From the NCBI GenBank assembly GCA_028554755.1, contig JAPTOF010000030.1, positions 868,001 through 932,000 on the forward strand: a stretch of 64,000 bases of DNA, written 5' to 3'. Below are positions 33,781 to 45,478 of the stretch, one piece after another (within the stretch, counting starts at the first letter, position 1; the number at the start of each line of letters is the position of its first letter). Source of the DNA: Cordia subcordata (Eukaryota > Streptophyta > Magnoliopsida > Boraginales > Cordiaceae). The notes beneath the pieces were generated by a model. The model did not search any database, was not told the origin of the DNA, and saw only the letters and a program-made list of their open reading frames with translations. The translations under genes were made by a program, and so were the position numbers.

Positions 33781-34380
33781 TGATTTTGTGTGCATGGAAC
33801 ATTAGGGGTTTTAATTCCCCTAAAAAGCAAAAAGAAATGAAGGATTTAATAAACAAGCATAGGCTTGATTGTTTTTGTGTTTTGGAGACCAAAGTGGACA
33901 AAGATACCTTCATTGCTTCATATTTTAACACTTTGGGTTTTGCAAACTACATTGATCGGAATATGGCTGGTAGAATTTGGTTATTTTGGAAGCAACACAT
34001 CAAGGCTACAATTATTGACACTATGGATCAAGGTATCCTTTGCCATTTGGAGTGTCCATCTCAAGTACCTATTTTTGTGGCTTTTGTCTATGGTAGGAAT
34101 GAACCTTCAAGAAGACAACATCTTTGGGGAAAAATTGAAAATTGGAGCTCATGGTGTAATGATGGGCCACTTTGTATACTTGGAGATTTTAATGAGGTTC
34201 TGAATTGTGGAGATAGATCTTCCTCTACCACTATTGCTCCAAGTGCTTTGGATTTCAAGAATTGCATCTCTCAAGCTAGAGTTTTTGAATTAAAGTCTAT
34301 CGGCCCTTATTTTACTTGGACCAACCGAAGCTCAAAAGGCAATCTTATTGCAAGTAAGTTGGATAGAGCTCTGGTTAACA
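33780..34380 (+). pseudogene. LN10 ORF2 start: endonuclease
   Basis: The ATG at 33780 (overlapping the ORF1 stop) opens an endonuclease domain with LCAWNIRGF, VLETKV, WKQHIKATIID, LGDFNEVLNCGD, FTWTNRSSKGN and KLDRALVN. It stops at the LN11 insertion (34381), before the last motif SDHCPL. This is the first two thirds of an apurinic-like endonuclease. No internal stop occurs in this part. Confidence 0.9.
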
Positions 34381-34513
34381 GTTTTTTTTTTTTGCGGATC
34401 AAGTAAGAAATTTTCATTGCAGCAAATTAGATTTGTACAAGTACAATGATGGTGTAACCACCAAACCTAGACAAGAATATCTTCAAGTTTCCACAATTTA
34501 CAAAGGGTTTTGT

Positions 34514-37367
34514 TCATATGTGTTGAAGGAAACTTCCTACTACAAGAGATTTTAACTCTAACATCATTGAAAATTGTATTACAAACAAACTCCTCTGTCT
34601 TTGCTTCATTCTTGAAAATTCTTCTATTTCTTTCCATCCGATGTGATAAACTGTTGCGCCCAAGAGATGCTTGAGGATTGATGCTTTCAAATGCTTCTCA
34701 CGGGCAAATGGAGTGATGTAGTTGAAGATTTCTTGCCAACAAATAAGGCTCTCCGGAACAAGAGTTAACGATAAGCCAAATCTCCAAATAGGCCTAGTAA
34801 AACTACATTCAAAAAAGAGATGATCTCTAGTCTCACATCCCATATAGCAAAAGATGCATGTGGTGTTGTTGTTAAGCCCCCAATGTGAAATTCTGAATCT
34901 TGTGCTAAAGCGATCATGATGTGCAAGCCAAACAATAAAACCATGCCTTGGGTTGTGACCTTTATGCCAAATGATGTTATGTCCACTGAAATAATTACCT
35001 TTAATTCTAATATGCTCCCAAATATGTTTGAAAGAAAACCCCCGATTACGGGAAAGAGTCCAAGCAAAAGAATCATGTGAATTCTCATCAAGTGTAAAGC
35101 TTGGTGCTTCAATAGAGGAAAGTTGCAAAGGCCAACTCCAAGAACCATTGAGATAAATATCACTAACCTTTGCATAGATGGATGGGGTAGGGAAGATATT
35201 GCTCCAATGCTCCATGAGTGGTCCATCATTATGCCAATTGTCAATCCAAAAGTTTGTATTCCTACCATTCCCAATGTTGTGCTTTATAATATTTCTTGCA
35301 TCGCCACGGCACGCAAGGATGGCTTTGAAGATCCAACTAATATCTTGAGATGTTTTCATAATCCAAATGGAAGAATCCTTGATATAATTGCAATGAATCC
35401 ATTGGCTCCAAAGTGATTCTTTAATTACATACATCCTCTAGAACATTTTGAGCATAAAGACTTTGTTGATTTCTTCAATTCTTCTAATGCCAAGACCACC
35501 TTCATTGAATGGCAAGCAAAGATCTTTCCATGCAACTTTTGGGCCCGTTCCTCTCCAAAGGAAAGCTTTAAACTTTGATTCAATGGCTACCAAGAGACCT
35601 TTTGGAAGAAGGATAGCATTAGCCCAATATGCACAAATTTGAATGAGAGTGGACTTGATAAGAACAAGTCTACCCACAAAGGAGAGCCAATTGTTGCACC
35701 AAGCATCAAGTCGTGCATTAATCTTCTCCAAGAGTGGGTAGCAATCCAACTTTCTAAGCTTCCCAGAGACAAGTGGAATGCCTAGATACTGGATAGGAAG
35801 TTCACCCTCATGGAAACCCACTTTTCTAATAATGGCAGCTTTGTTTTGATTTGAAATTCCCCCAAAGAAAATGTCACTCTTGGAAGGGTTAATGTTCAGC
35901 CCAGATAAAGTTGCAAAGGTCTTCAATGTGTCCATAATGCAATCAATGGAAGATAAATCACCTTTGCAAAAAATGAAGAGATCATTCACAAAACAAAGAT
36001 GATTAAGCTTTAATCTTGTGCATTTAGGATGAAAATGAAATCTTGGGTTATCTTCCAATTTATTCATCAAACAAGAAAGCACCTCCATACAAATGACAAA
36101 AAGGTAAGGTGAAATGGGATCCCCTTGCCTTATGCCATTAGCACCAAAAAATAACCTTCCAAACCACCATTAATTGCAATAGAGAAGCTAGGTGCAGTAA
36201 CACAAGCCATAATCCACTTCACAAAGCCATGAGCAAACCCAAAAGCAAGAAGAGTGCAATCGAGAAAATTCCAATTCAAAGAATCAAAAGCTTTCATGAT
36301 ATCCACCTTGAGAGCACATCTAGGTGAGATATGTTTTCTAGAATAACCCCTCAAAAGATCATGAGCAATGAGAATATTCTCGATAATATGTCTATTATGG
36401 ATAAAGGCTGATTGGTTCCAAGAAATGATGTGAGGCAAGCATCCTTTGAGCCTATTTGCAATGATTTTAGATATGCACTTGTAAATGGTATTGCAACAAG
36501 AAATCAGCCTAAAATCTCTAACCAAAGAAGGGTTTGGGATTTTAGGTATGAGGGTAATAATTGTTGCATTTACCTCCTTGAGAAGCATGGTTGACTCGAA
36601 GAAAGATTTGATGGCATTTGTCACATCTTCCTTCACAATCTCCCAAGCAACCATATAAAAATGAGAGGTATAGCCGTCCGGTCCCGGGCTCTTGTTAGGA
36701 TGAAGAGAGAAGGTAGCTTCCTTGATTTCTTGATTTGTAATAGGTGCACAAAGATTGGCAGCAAGATCATTATCAATAGCCTTCCCAATAATGCTTTTAA
36801 CCAAGTCCACACAAGCATGAGAGGTAGTCGGAGTTTCGAGGAGTTTTTTGAAGTAGTAAATGAACTCTTTCTTCACTTCAAAATCCTCTAAAAGAAGCTA
36901 GCCATTTTCATTCTTGATTGCTTTGATGGTGTTTTTAAGCCTTCTCCCATTCACAGCTTTGAAAAAGAAAGTAGAATTAGAATCACCTTCTTTAAACCAA
37001 GAAAGCCTAGCTTTTTGATAGAGCATAGCTTTATAAGAGGATTCATGCTCTTCCAAATTGACCATAAGTTCCTTTTCCTTGTCAAGAAGGGTTGTATTGT
37101 TCATTCCATTATGAATGGCACATTGCAAAAGACCAATTTCCTCATGAATCTTCTTGATGGTAAAAGGAATGCAAGCAAAGTGCTCCTTGTCAAAAGACTT
37201 GAGTGCTTTCTTGAGAATTTTTTGCTTTTGATAAAGGATGAACATTGGAGTACCAAAGACCCGTGTACTCCAATATTCATGAACAAGCTTCAAGAATTCA
37301 TGGTGAGAAGTCCAAACATTATAAAACTTAAAAGGCTTAGGAGAAGAAAGCCAAGCCTTACAAATTT
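34514..37367 (-). pseudogene. LN11 ORF2, RT and zf-RVT
   Basis: From its 5' side: the linker (36898-37367, FYNVWTSHHEFLK), RT fingers (36130-36876, NKSPGPDGYTSHFY, SWNQSAF, KVDIMKAFDSLNW), RT palm and thumb (35438-36088) with FVND in place of FADD, and the zf-RVT-like module (34514-35434, CIFCYMGCETRDHLFF). A TAG at about 36898, a frameshift at about 36130, a stop at about 35436 and a shift near 34650 break it. The loss of a catalytic Asp (FVND) indicates an inactive RT. Confidence 0.87.
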
Positions 37368-37969
37368 TTTTTTGCGATTTAAGTAAGTTAATTAAGCGCA
37401 AAATTTGTACAAAACCATCAAAACCTCTCAAGCTATGGATACAACAATACTAACTAAAGCTAAGCTTAAGAGGTTTTAAAGAAACAAGGGATAATCAAAC
37501 AAACTAGCAAATGAAAAAGAGAAATGACAAAAGCTCAAGGAGGGGAAGGGGAATTAATTAAACCCGAGGGGGAAAACCTCGAGTCCAAGATGTGCAAGTC
37601 TTCCTCTCTAATTCCATTGATTTTGTTCTTCATTGTTTGCAGCTCATTTCGTTCCACCAAATGGTTTGAAACCAATTCTTCTTCATTCTTCATTTCATTC
37701 TTTCCATCATTTGGGCCAACATTTTCAGCTTCATTAACTTCATTCTCTTCATTTTGGGCATTAAGCACGGCAAAACTATTACTCTCAAGAGGTACTTGTG
37801 GTGGCTGAATGGGTTCATTAGTGCTTGGGGGAAGCACAACACTAGAGAAAGGTTTCGGTTCCACATTTTGAGTTCTTTGCCAAACTCTCTTTGTTTTGAT
37901 TCCTCGCCAATCACCATCACGTTTCTTTTCTCCTTGGTGGCTGGATCTTAGAGCATTAAGATTGGCAAA
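37368..37969 (-). mobile_element. LN12: short LINE derivative lacking ORF2
   Basis: A T run with TTTGCGATTTAAGTAAG marks the 3' end. The minus-strand coding part (37535-37920) is the hydrophilic C-terminal tail of an ORF1 (EPKPFSSVVLPPSTNEP, ending NSPSPP), and it leads directly into the 3' end with no ORF2. The target duplication TTACAAATTT lies at 37358-37367 and 37970-37979. It is the deepest layer of the nest. The RT and endonuclease must have come from another element. Confidence 0.8.
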
Positions 37970-37979
37970 TTACAAATTT

Positions 37980-38490
37980 GCTTAATGAGAGGGCAATGGT
38001 CAGAGGCTCCAGGAGGGTCCACCAAGAGAAAAGAATCTTGAAAGGTATGAATCCAATTTGCATTAACCAAAGCCCTATCAATCTTGCTGGCCAAGAAATT
38101 ATTTTCATTTCCCTTGTTAGTCCAAGTGAAGTGCGGTCCATGCGATTTTGCTTCATGAAGCCCAGTCTTGGCAACAAATCTTTGAAAGTTCCAAGCACTC
38201 TTTGGAATTGAATGGGAGGAGGACTTATCACCATAATGCAGCACTTCATTAAAATCTCCCATGATACAAAGTTCACTTCCATTACACCAAATGCACCATT
38301 CCTCAAGTTTACTCCAAAGTTTGTTTCTTTTGGAAGCATCATTATGACCATAGACAAAAGCCACAAAGATAGATTTGTGGATATGATCATCAAAATTAAA
38401 AAGAAGAGCTTGCTCACAAGAGTCAACAAAAGTGGCAAGAATGCTCTTTTTCCAAAAGAGCCATATACGCCCTTTTGTAAGGCTTACAAG
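37980..38490 (-). pseudogene. LN11 ORF2: endonuclease part
   Basis: The minus-strand frame 37980-38364 carries MAFVYGHNDASKRNKLW, GDFNEVLHYGDK, FTWTNKGNENNFLASK and ASDHCPLIKQ, which are endonuclease motifs. The N-terminal motif and ORF1 are missing through 5' truncation at 38490. It continues across LN12 into the linker at 37367. Confidence 0.87.
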
Positions 38491-38560
38491 TGGTTAACAA
38501 TTTGGAGGAAATCTCATTATGCATAATGAGATTTTAATGAAGTGCTACCCCTATCACTTT
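38491..38560 (+). other. Deletion scar with 26-bp perfect palindrome in LN10
   Basis: Right after the LN11 target duplication, LN10 does not resume with the expected endonuclease sequence. Instead a filler containing TTTGGAGGAAATC (copied from about 38559) leads into a perfect 26-bp inverted repeat at 38509-38534 (arms AAATCTCATTATG and CATAATGAGATTT), then GAGATTTTAATGAAGTGCT, then RT at about 38550. This looks like repair-generated filler joining a deletion of about 1.4 kb. Confidence 0.6.
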
Positions 38561-41041
38561 GGAGGAAATCAAAACAACTCTTTTTTCCATTAATCCTAAT
38601 AAGAGCCCGGGGCCGGATGGCTACACTTCACATTTCTACAAGATGGCTTGAGAGGTTGTTGGAGAGGATGTGCACAAAGCAATAAAGTCTTTCTTCTACT
38701 CTTCAAAGTTGCTCCAAGAGGTAAATGCTACTTACATTGCCCTTGTTCCCAAAGTCCAAAACCCATCTTGGGTAAAAGACTTCAGACCAATTTCTTACTG
38801 CAACACCATATATAAATGCATATCCAAGATACTTGCAAATAGGCTCAAAGAGTGTTTGCCTTCTATCATCTCTTGGAATCAATCGGCTTTTATTAAAGGG
38901 AGGCTTATCAATGAGAATATACTTGTTGCACATAATATTCTTAGAGGTTATACTAGAACTCATATTGCTCCTAGATGTGCACTCAAAGTTGATATCATGA
39001 AGGCTTTTGACTCACTCAATTGGAGATTTATTGAATGCACTCTACATGCTTTTGGCTTCCCATATTTCTTTGTGAAATGGATCATGACTTGTATTACCTC
39101 AACAAGTTTCTCTATTGCAATCAATGGAAGTCTTAAAGGGTATTTTAAAGGGGCAAATGGAATAAGGCAAGGGGATCCTCTCTCACCATACATTTTTGTT
39201 ATTTGCATGGAAGTGTTATCATGCATGCTTAACAAGATGGAACGAGATCAAAAGTTTGGGTTTCATCCAAAATGTGCAAAATTGAGGTTGAACCATCTAT
39301 GCTTTGTTGATGTCCTCTTTATCTTTTGCAAAGGAAATATTAATTCACTTGAGTGCATCATGGATGTCTTGGAAATTTTCTACTCTTTCTCGGGTCTTAA
39401 AGTGAATTCTTCCAAGAGTAATATTTTCTTTGGTGGTTTCCTTCATGAGACAAAGCTTGCCACACTTAGCAAAATGAACTTTAAGGAAGGCAATCTACCT
39501 ATAAGATACTTGGGAGTTCCTCTTGTGTCAAGGAAGCTAAGAAAGGCTGATTGCTTACCTCTTTTGGAGAAAATCAATAGAAGGCTTGAAAGTTGGACCA
39601 ATCTTTGGCTCTCTTACATGGGTAGATTAACCCTTATCAAATCCACACTCTTGCAAATTTGTTCCTTTTAGGCTGGTGCATTGCTTCTCCCTAAAAGTAT
39701 CATTCAAAAAATTGAATCCAAATTTTGTGCTTTCCTTTGGAAGGATACCAGGGCTGAGATAGCTTGGAAAGACATTTATGTCCCTATTGATGAAGGTGGA
39801 CTTGGTATCCGGAAGATTGAGGACATCAACAACACTTTTCTCCCAAAATCCTTTTGGAGAATGTATGCTTTTAGGGATTCTCTTTGGAGCAAATGGATGC
39901 AAAGTAATTACATCAAGGACAAATCGATTTGGACACTTACCACATCTAAGGATGATAGTTGGGTACTCAAAAATCTCCTCAAATTTCGTAATATTGCAAG
40001 AGCGCACATTTCTCATGTTCTCGGCAATAGGAAGCATGCACTCTTTTGGCATGACAAATGGCACATTCATGGTATTCTTAGTAACGTTTGGAGCAGCACA
40101 TTCAACAATCCACCATACTATGCTAAGGTTTGTGACATTTACACTTATGGTAATTGGAATTGGCCTATTCATCTCTTGCATTTTGATCCACCTAGTACCA
40201 ATCTTGTGGAGGAAAATCTTGATGTAATTACTTGGGATCTTTCTCCAAATGGTGACTTCACCTTCTCACACACTTGGGAGGAAATCAGAATGAAGAAGAA
40301 TAAAGTTGATTGGCATAACATTGTTTGGTTCAAAGGGCATAAACCAAGACATGCATTTTTTTCTTGGCTTGCTATTCATGATCGTCTTACCACTAAATTC
40401 AGATTGTTATATTTGGGAAAGGAGTTGAATCCCACTTGCATTTTTTGCAACTTTGGGTGTGAAACTAGAGACCATTTTTCTTCAATTGTAGTTTCACTAG
40501 AAGAATTTGGAGCAAAGGACTTCATCTTACTATGATCCAAGATGCATTGACCGATTGGGAAGATATGCATTTTTTACTTGGCTTGTTATTCATGATCGTC
40601 TTACCACTAAATTCAGATTGTTATCTTTGGGAAAGGAGTTGAATCCCACTTGCATTTTTTGCAACTTTGGGTGTGAAACTAGAGACCATTTTTCTTCAAT
40701 TGTAGTTTCACTAGAAGAATTTGGAGCAAAGGACTTCACCTTACTATGATCCAAGATGCATTGACCGATTGGGAAGATATTTTTGCTTTTATTACTCCTC
40801 TTGCACTTGAGAAAAATCTCAAAGCTACTATCTTGAAGCACTTGTTGGAGGCAGCAATCTACTTTATTTTGATTGAAATGAATCATCGTGAATTTCACAA
40901 GAGCTTCAAGACGGAGGAGCAACTCTTCTCATCCATCTATAATCATGTTAGACTTAAATGCATTGTTGGAAAACATTTCACTCCTTCTAGTTTGAATAGG
41001 AAAATTTGTAAATTATGGGGGATGGAAGAAATCCTCCTTTG
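38560..41041 (+). pseudogene. LN10 ORF2: RT and zf-RVT
   Basis: RT begins at ITLEEIKTTLFS-like sequence (38560), followed by NKSPGPDGYTSHFYKMA and a TGA at about 38650. The block 38670-39671 includes SWNQSAFIKGRLINENIL, KVDIMKAFDSLNW and RQGDPLSPYIF, but the palm motif reads FVDV, so the second catalytic Asp is lost. A TAG at about 39670 (in CSF*AG) precedes the block 39681-40535. Near 40351 the duplication begins and shifts the frame. The final block 40746-41042 ends with the normal C-terminus. The protein is not functional. Confidence 0.87.
40351..40778 (+). repeat. 214-bp tandem duplication in LN10 ORF2
   Basis: Units 40351-40564 and 40565-40778 begin ATGCATTTTTT. It is the counterpart of 2421-2850 in LN2. 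Both LN10 units share a one-base shortening (ACCATTTTTC against ACCATCTTCTC), which suggests homogenisation between units after the split from LN2. Confidence 0.88.
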
Positions 41042-41119
41042 ATCAGTTTTGACAACCTTTGTATAATTTTCTTTCATGAATGCAAAGTTTCTTACTTTTC
41101 CTGCAAAAAAAATAAATAA

Positions 41120-42216
41120 ATTGGAGCTCAATGAGCTCATTGGGTCACTCATGACTCATGAGCTTGAGATAAAAGATCATGAAGAAGAAGAAAGGAACGC
41201 AAAGAAGTCCACTGCTCTCGTTGCATCAAAATATCCATCAAGTGATGATGAAGAAGATGATGAGGACCCGAAAGATGAAGAAATTGCACTTCTAGCCCAA
41301 AATTTCAAAAGGTTTATGAAATATAGAAAGATGAGGAAAGGGGCTTCTTCAAACAACACAAATTGGAAGAAGAAAGGAAAAGAAGGCAAGGACTTCAAAA
41401 AGATAAAAGATGCAAAAGATGAGTTAAAATGCTTTAATTGCAACAAGCTGGGACATATAAAAGCAAATTGTCCTCAGCTCTCAAAGGAAAGGAAGGAAAG
41501 GTGCTCAAGGCCACATGGGACTTCTCCGAAACCGAAAAAGATGAGGAAGAGCATCATGAGGTAGCCAACTTTTGCCTCATGGCCAATGTGGATGAAGTAC
41601 TATCTTCACCATCTTTATCTATTTGTTATTCATCTAGTGAAGAAGAGGAAGAAGAATGTAGTTTTGATGAACTAAAAGATGCATTTGCTAAATTACATGA
41701 TGATTTATCCTTAGCTTTGGAAAAAAAACAAGCAAATGCATAAAAGTTTAAAACTTGTTCTTAACGAAAAGGAAATCTTGGAAAAGAAAAATGCCTCTCT
41801 TATTGAAAAAATAGATATCTTAGAAAAAGAAAATGATTCATATGCCGAGGATTTTATAAAAATTGAAAAAGAGGTTAAAGATTTGAAAAAGAAAAATATG
41901 GATTTGAATGGAATTATTCAAAAATTTACTAATGGCAAAGAAAATTTTGAAAAACTTCTTGGTAGTCAAAAAATGTCTTTTGATAAGAGTGGTATTGGAT
42001 ACAAACCTAATATTAATCAAAAATATTTCAAAACCTATTTTGTCAAGGCTTCTACCTCTACATCCTCTTCTCCACCAAAGTCAAATGTTATTTGTACCTA
42101 TTGTGAAAAGAAAGGACATGTATCTACTCATTGTTATTACAAGAAAATTCGTGATAAGGGATCACATGTTCCGTATTGGCAAAGACCTAAATGGGTGGTC
42201 AAAAACAAAAAGTAAA
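41120..42216 (+). pseudogene. COP1 gag, second part, two zinc knuckles
   Basis: The capsid continues from LN10 (LELNELIGSLMTHELEIKDH) with an acidic stretch, then the first CCHC knuckle CFNCNKLGHIKANC (about 41431-41472), a frameshift at about 41500, an acidic stretch (SSEEEEEECSFDELKDAF), another stop at about 41741, a coiled-coil-like part (KEILEKKNASLIEKIDILEK), and the second knuckle CTYCEKKGHVSTHC (about 42096-42137). The stop is TAA at about 42214. Two knuckles separated by a coiled coil are seen in some Sirevirus-like copia gags, but I did not compare sequences. Confidence 0.85.
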
Positions 42217-42299
42217 CTAACGCCAAGGACCCAAGGTGTTGGGGACCCCAAAATAAAGAATTGCATTTGAATTTCATGTGTGTAGGTATGCAATGAAAG

Positions 42300-43248
42300 C
42301 AATTCAAGCAAAATAAAATGGATCTTGGATAGTGGTTGTTCCAAGCATATGACGGGGAACTCTTCACTTTTCTACAAACTAAAAAGGACAAAAGGAGAAG
42401 ATGTTACCTTTGGGGACAATGGCAAAGGAAAAATTATTGGAAAAGGAAGCATTGGTAATGAAAATTCTCTTGCTATACACAATGTCCTACTAGTAGAAGG
42501 TCTAAAATTTAATCTACTTAGGATTAGTCAATTATGTGACAAAGGTCATAAAGTCGTTTTTCAATCGTCTAAATGCCTTGTGTATGAATGTGGAAATGAA
42601 AATATGTTATTTATAGCTAAGAGAAATGAAAATGTTTACACTGTTGAAATTGATCAACTTATATGTCAACATCTTAAATGTTTATCTGTTGTGCACAATA
42701 ATGCTTGGTTATGGCATAGAAGATTAGGACATGCTAGCATGAGTTTATTGAATGATTTATCAAAGCATGATCTAGTTAGAGACCTACCAAAGCTAAAATT
42801 TGAAAAAGATAAAATCTGTGATGCTTGCCAACTAGGAAAACAACATAAAACATCCTTCAAATCCCTAAATAAAGTTTCAACAAATAGAGCATTACAACTA
42901 CTACATATGGATTTGTTTGGACACATTGATGTGGCAAGCTTAGGAGGGTCTAGGTATACATTTGTTGTAGTCGATGATTACACTAGATTTACATGGATCA
43001 TGTTTCTAGCACATAAAAATGATGCCTTCAATGAATTTGCAAGATTGTGTAGAAAAGTGAAAAATGAGAAAGGCTATTTTATAACTCGCATCCGTAGTGA
43101 TAATGGCACCGAATATGTGAATACTCCTTTCATGAACTTTTGTGATGAACATGGCATTGAGCACAACTTGTCAGCCCCTCGTACTCAACAAAATGGGGTA
43201 GTAAAGAGGAAGAATCATACATTACAAGAATTGCAAGGACTATGCTAA
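42300..43248 (+). pseudogene. COP1 protease and integrase start
   Basis: The aspartic protease motif reads ILDSGCSKHMTGN (DSGC in place of the common DSGA) at about 42322. Then come the gag-pre-integrase zinc part (WLWHRRLGHASM, CDACQLGKQHKTSF) and the integrase core: LLHMDLFGH with the first Asp, RSDNGTEYVN with the second, and the region APRTQQNGVVKRKNHTLQE, where the family has a Glu (usually NGVVERKNR) and this copy has Lys. A frameshift near 43240 ends it (LQGLC). The loss of the acidic residue and the frameshift make it inactive. Confidence 0.85.
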
Positions 43249-44600
43249 AAGAACACAACTTGCCAACATATTTTTGGAGTGAAGCCATAAATACTGCATG
43301 CTATGTGCAAAATAGAGTATTGATTAGACCTATTTTGCACAAAACTCCATATGAACTATGGCATAGCAAAACACCTAAAATATCATACTTCAAGGTATTT
43401 GGTTGTAAATGTTTTATTCTAAACACTAAGGACCACTTAAGAAAATTTGATGCTAAATTCGATGAAGGAATATTCTTAGGTTATTCCACAAAGAGCAAAG
43501 CATATAGGGTATATGATAAGAGAACTCTTGTTGTAGAAGAATCAATACATGTTACATTTGATGAGACTAATCCATTTGAGCCGAGAAAGGAAATTGATGA
43601 TATAGGTTATCTTTTGGAAAAGACAACGCTTGAAGATCCAACTCCAAAAGACAAAGAAAAACCAACGAAGCAAGAAGAAGAACTTCAAGAAAGGAGATCT
43701 CAAGCAAATGAGGAAATCAAACATTGCTCAAACAAAGATGATGAAACAAAAGAACCTCATGAAGATCTACCAAAGAGTTGGAAGTTCGTGAGAAACCATC
43801 CTCAAGATCTTATTCTCAGTGATCCAAATGAAGGAGTAAGAACTAGGTGTAATATTAGTACTTTTTGTGAGCATCATGCATTTATTTCTCATATTGAACC
43901 CAAAAATGTAAAAGAAGCTCTATTAGATGAAAATTGGATAATGGCAATGCAAGAAGAACTCAATCAATTTGAGAGAAATAAAGTTTGGAAGCTAGTTGAA
44001 AGACCTAAAGATAGACCGGTAATAGGAACCAAATGGGTATTCAGAAACAAACTAGATGAAGTCGGAATAGTGACTAGGAATAAGGCTAGACTAGTTGCAC
44101 AAGGATACAATCAAGAAAAAGGAATTGATTATGATGAAACTTATGCTCCTGCAGCTAGACTCAAATCCATTCGTATGTTACTTGCATTTGCATGTCACAT
44201 GGACTTTAAGCTTTATCAAATGGATGTGAAAAGTGCATTTTTAAATGGATTCATTGAAGAAGAAGTTTATGTTGAACAGCCCCTCGGTTTTGAAGATTCA
44301 TGCTTTCCTAATCATGTTTTTAAACTAGAAAAGGCTTTATATGGCTTAAAGAAAGCTCCTAGAGCTTGGTATGAAAGACTTAGTGGATTTTTGGTTGAAA
44401 ACAATTTTGAAAGAGGAAAACTTGATTCAACCCTATTTTTCAAAAGAAAAGACAATGACATTCTACTTGTCCAAATCTATGTAGATGATATAATTTTTGG
44501 TGCTACTAATGTTTCCTTGTGTGAGAATTTTTCAAAGTGCATGCACAAGGAGTTCGAGATGAGCATGATGGGAGAATTAACTTTTTTTCTCGAACTCTAA
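43242..44600 (+). pseudogene. COP1 integrase end and reverse transcriptase
   Basis: The open block of 452 residues begins MLKEHNLPTYFWSEAINTAC (integrase C-terminal) and continues through KVFGCKCFILNTKDHLRKFD. Then follows the copia RT: WIMAMQEELNQFERNKVWKL, GTKWVFRNKLDEVG, ARLVAQGYNQEKGIDYDET, YQMDVKSAFLNG, KALYGLKKAPRAWYERL and the catalytic YVDDII. All RT motifs appear intact. It ends at a TAA at 44598-44600, where the family has a sense codon (FFLEL*IKQAKEG), so one substitution separates it from RNase H. Confidence 0.88.
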
Positions 44601-45430
44601 ATCAAACAAGCAAAAGAGGGGATCTTCATAAATCAAGCCAAATACACCAAGGAAATCATCAAGAAATTTGGACTTGAAGATGCAAAAGAGATTGGAACTC
44701 CCATGAGCCCCTCAACAAAGCTAGATAAAAATGATAAAGGTAAATTAGTAGACGAGAAGAAATATAGAGGTATGATCGGTAGCCTATTATATTTAACTGC
44801 CTTTAGACCTGATATCATGTTCTCAGTGTGCTTATGTGCTAGATTTCAATCCAATCCTAAGGAAATTCACTTAACAGCTGTAAAAAGAATAATTAGATAT
44901 CTTAAGGGAACAATTAATTTACGGCTTTGGTATGCTAAAGGAACGTCATTTGATCTATGTGGTTTTTCTGATGCTAACTATGCTGGTTGCAAAGTAGATC
45001 GTAAGAGCACTAGTGGAACATGCCAATTCCTAGGATATTCCTTAGTATCTTGGTCTTGTAGGAAACAAAATAGCGTTGCCATTTCTACCACCGAAGCTGA
45101 ATATATTGCAGTTGGTAGTTGTGTGGTTCAAATGTTGTGGATGAAACAAAATTTACTTGATTATGGATTGAAGTCTGATCATATTCATATATATTGTGAT
45201 AATACTAGTGCAATTAATCTTACTAAGAACCCAATTCAACACTCAAGAACTAAGCATATTGAGCTTAGGCACCATTTCATTAGAGATCATGTACAAAAAG
45301 GTGATATAACTCTTGAATTTGTTGATACTTTACATCAAGTTGTTGATATTTTCACTAAACCTTTGCATGAGGATCAATTTTGCAAGATTAGGAGAGAAAT
45401 TGGAATGAGGTTAAATGGCATATATATGTG
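44601..45430 (+). pseudogene. COP1 RNase H
   Basis: Continuing the frame after the stop at 44600 are IKQAKEGIFINQAKYTKEI, GMIGSLLYLTAFRPDIMF, AVKRIIRYLKGT, then the RNase H core DANYAGCKVDRKSTSGTCQF, STTEAEYIAVGSC, CDNTSAINLTKNPIQHSRTK and FTKPLHEDQF. The catalytic D-E-D set (in DANYAG, TEAEY and CDNTSA) is present. The end of pol is just after about 45430. RNase H removes element RNA from the hybrid during cDNA synthesis. Confidence 0.88.
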
Positions 45431-45478
45431 TTTATGTGGCTTGGGTTTGAAAAATAAGAAATTTGTGCACCTTCTGAC

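Larger units (their letters stand above)
34381..38490 (-). mobile_element. LN11: LINE in LN10, holding LN12
   Basis: This reverse L1-type LINE has its T run at 34382-34393, followed by TTGCGGATCAAGTAAG, and is truncated in the endonuclease at 38490. The 9-bp target duplication TGGTTAACA lies at 34372-34380 and 38491-38499. LN12 interrupts it at 37368-37969. Confidence 0.92.
32446..41119 (+). mobile_element. LN10: LINE in COP1 gag, holding LN11 and LN12
   Basis: This forward L1-type LINE is flanked by a perfect 12-bp target duplication ATTGGAGCTCAA (32434-32445 and 41120-41131). The 3' tail is CTGCAAAAAAAATAAATAA. It is 5'-truncated inside ORF1. LN11 (34381-38490) splits ORF2, and about 1.4 kb between endonuclease and RT is missing at the right side of LN11. 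It carries the same duplication as LN2 (40351-40778). Confidence 0.93.
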
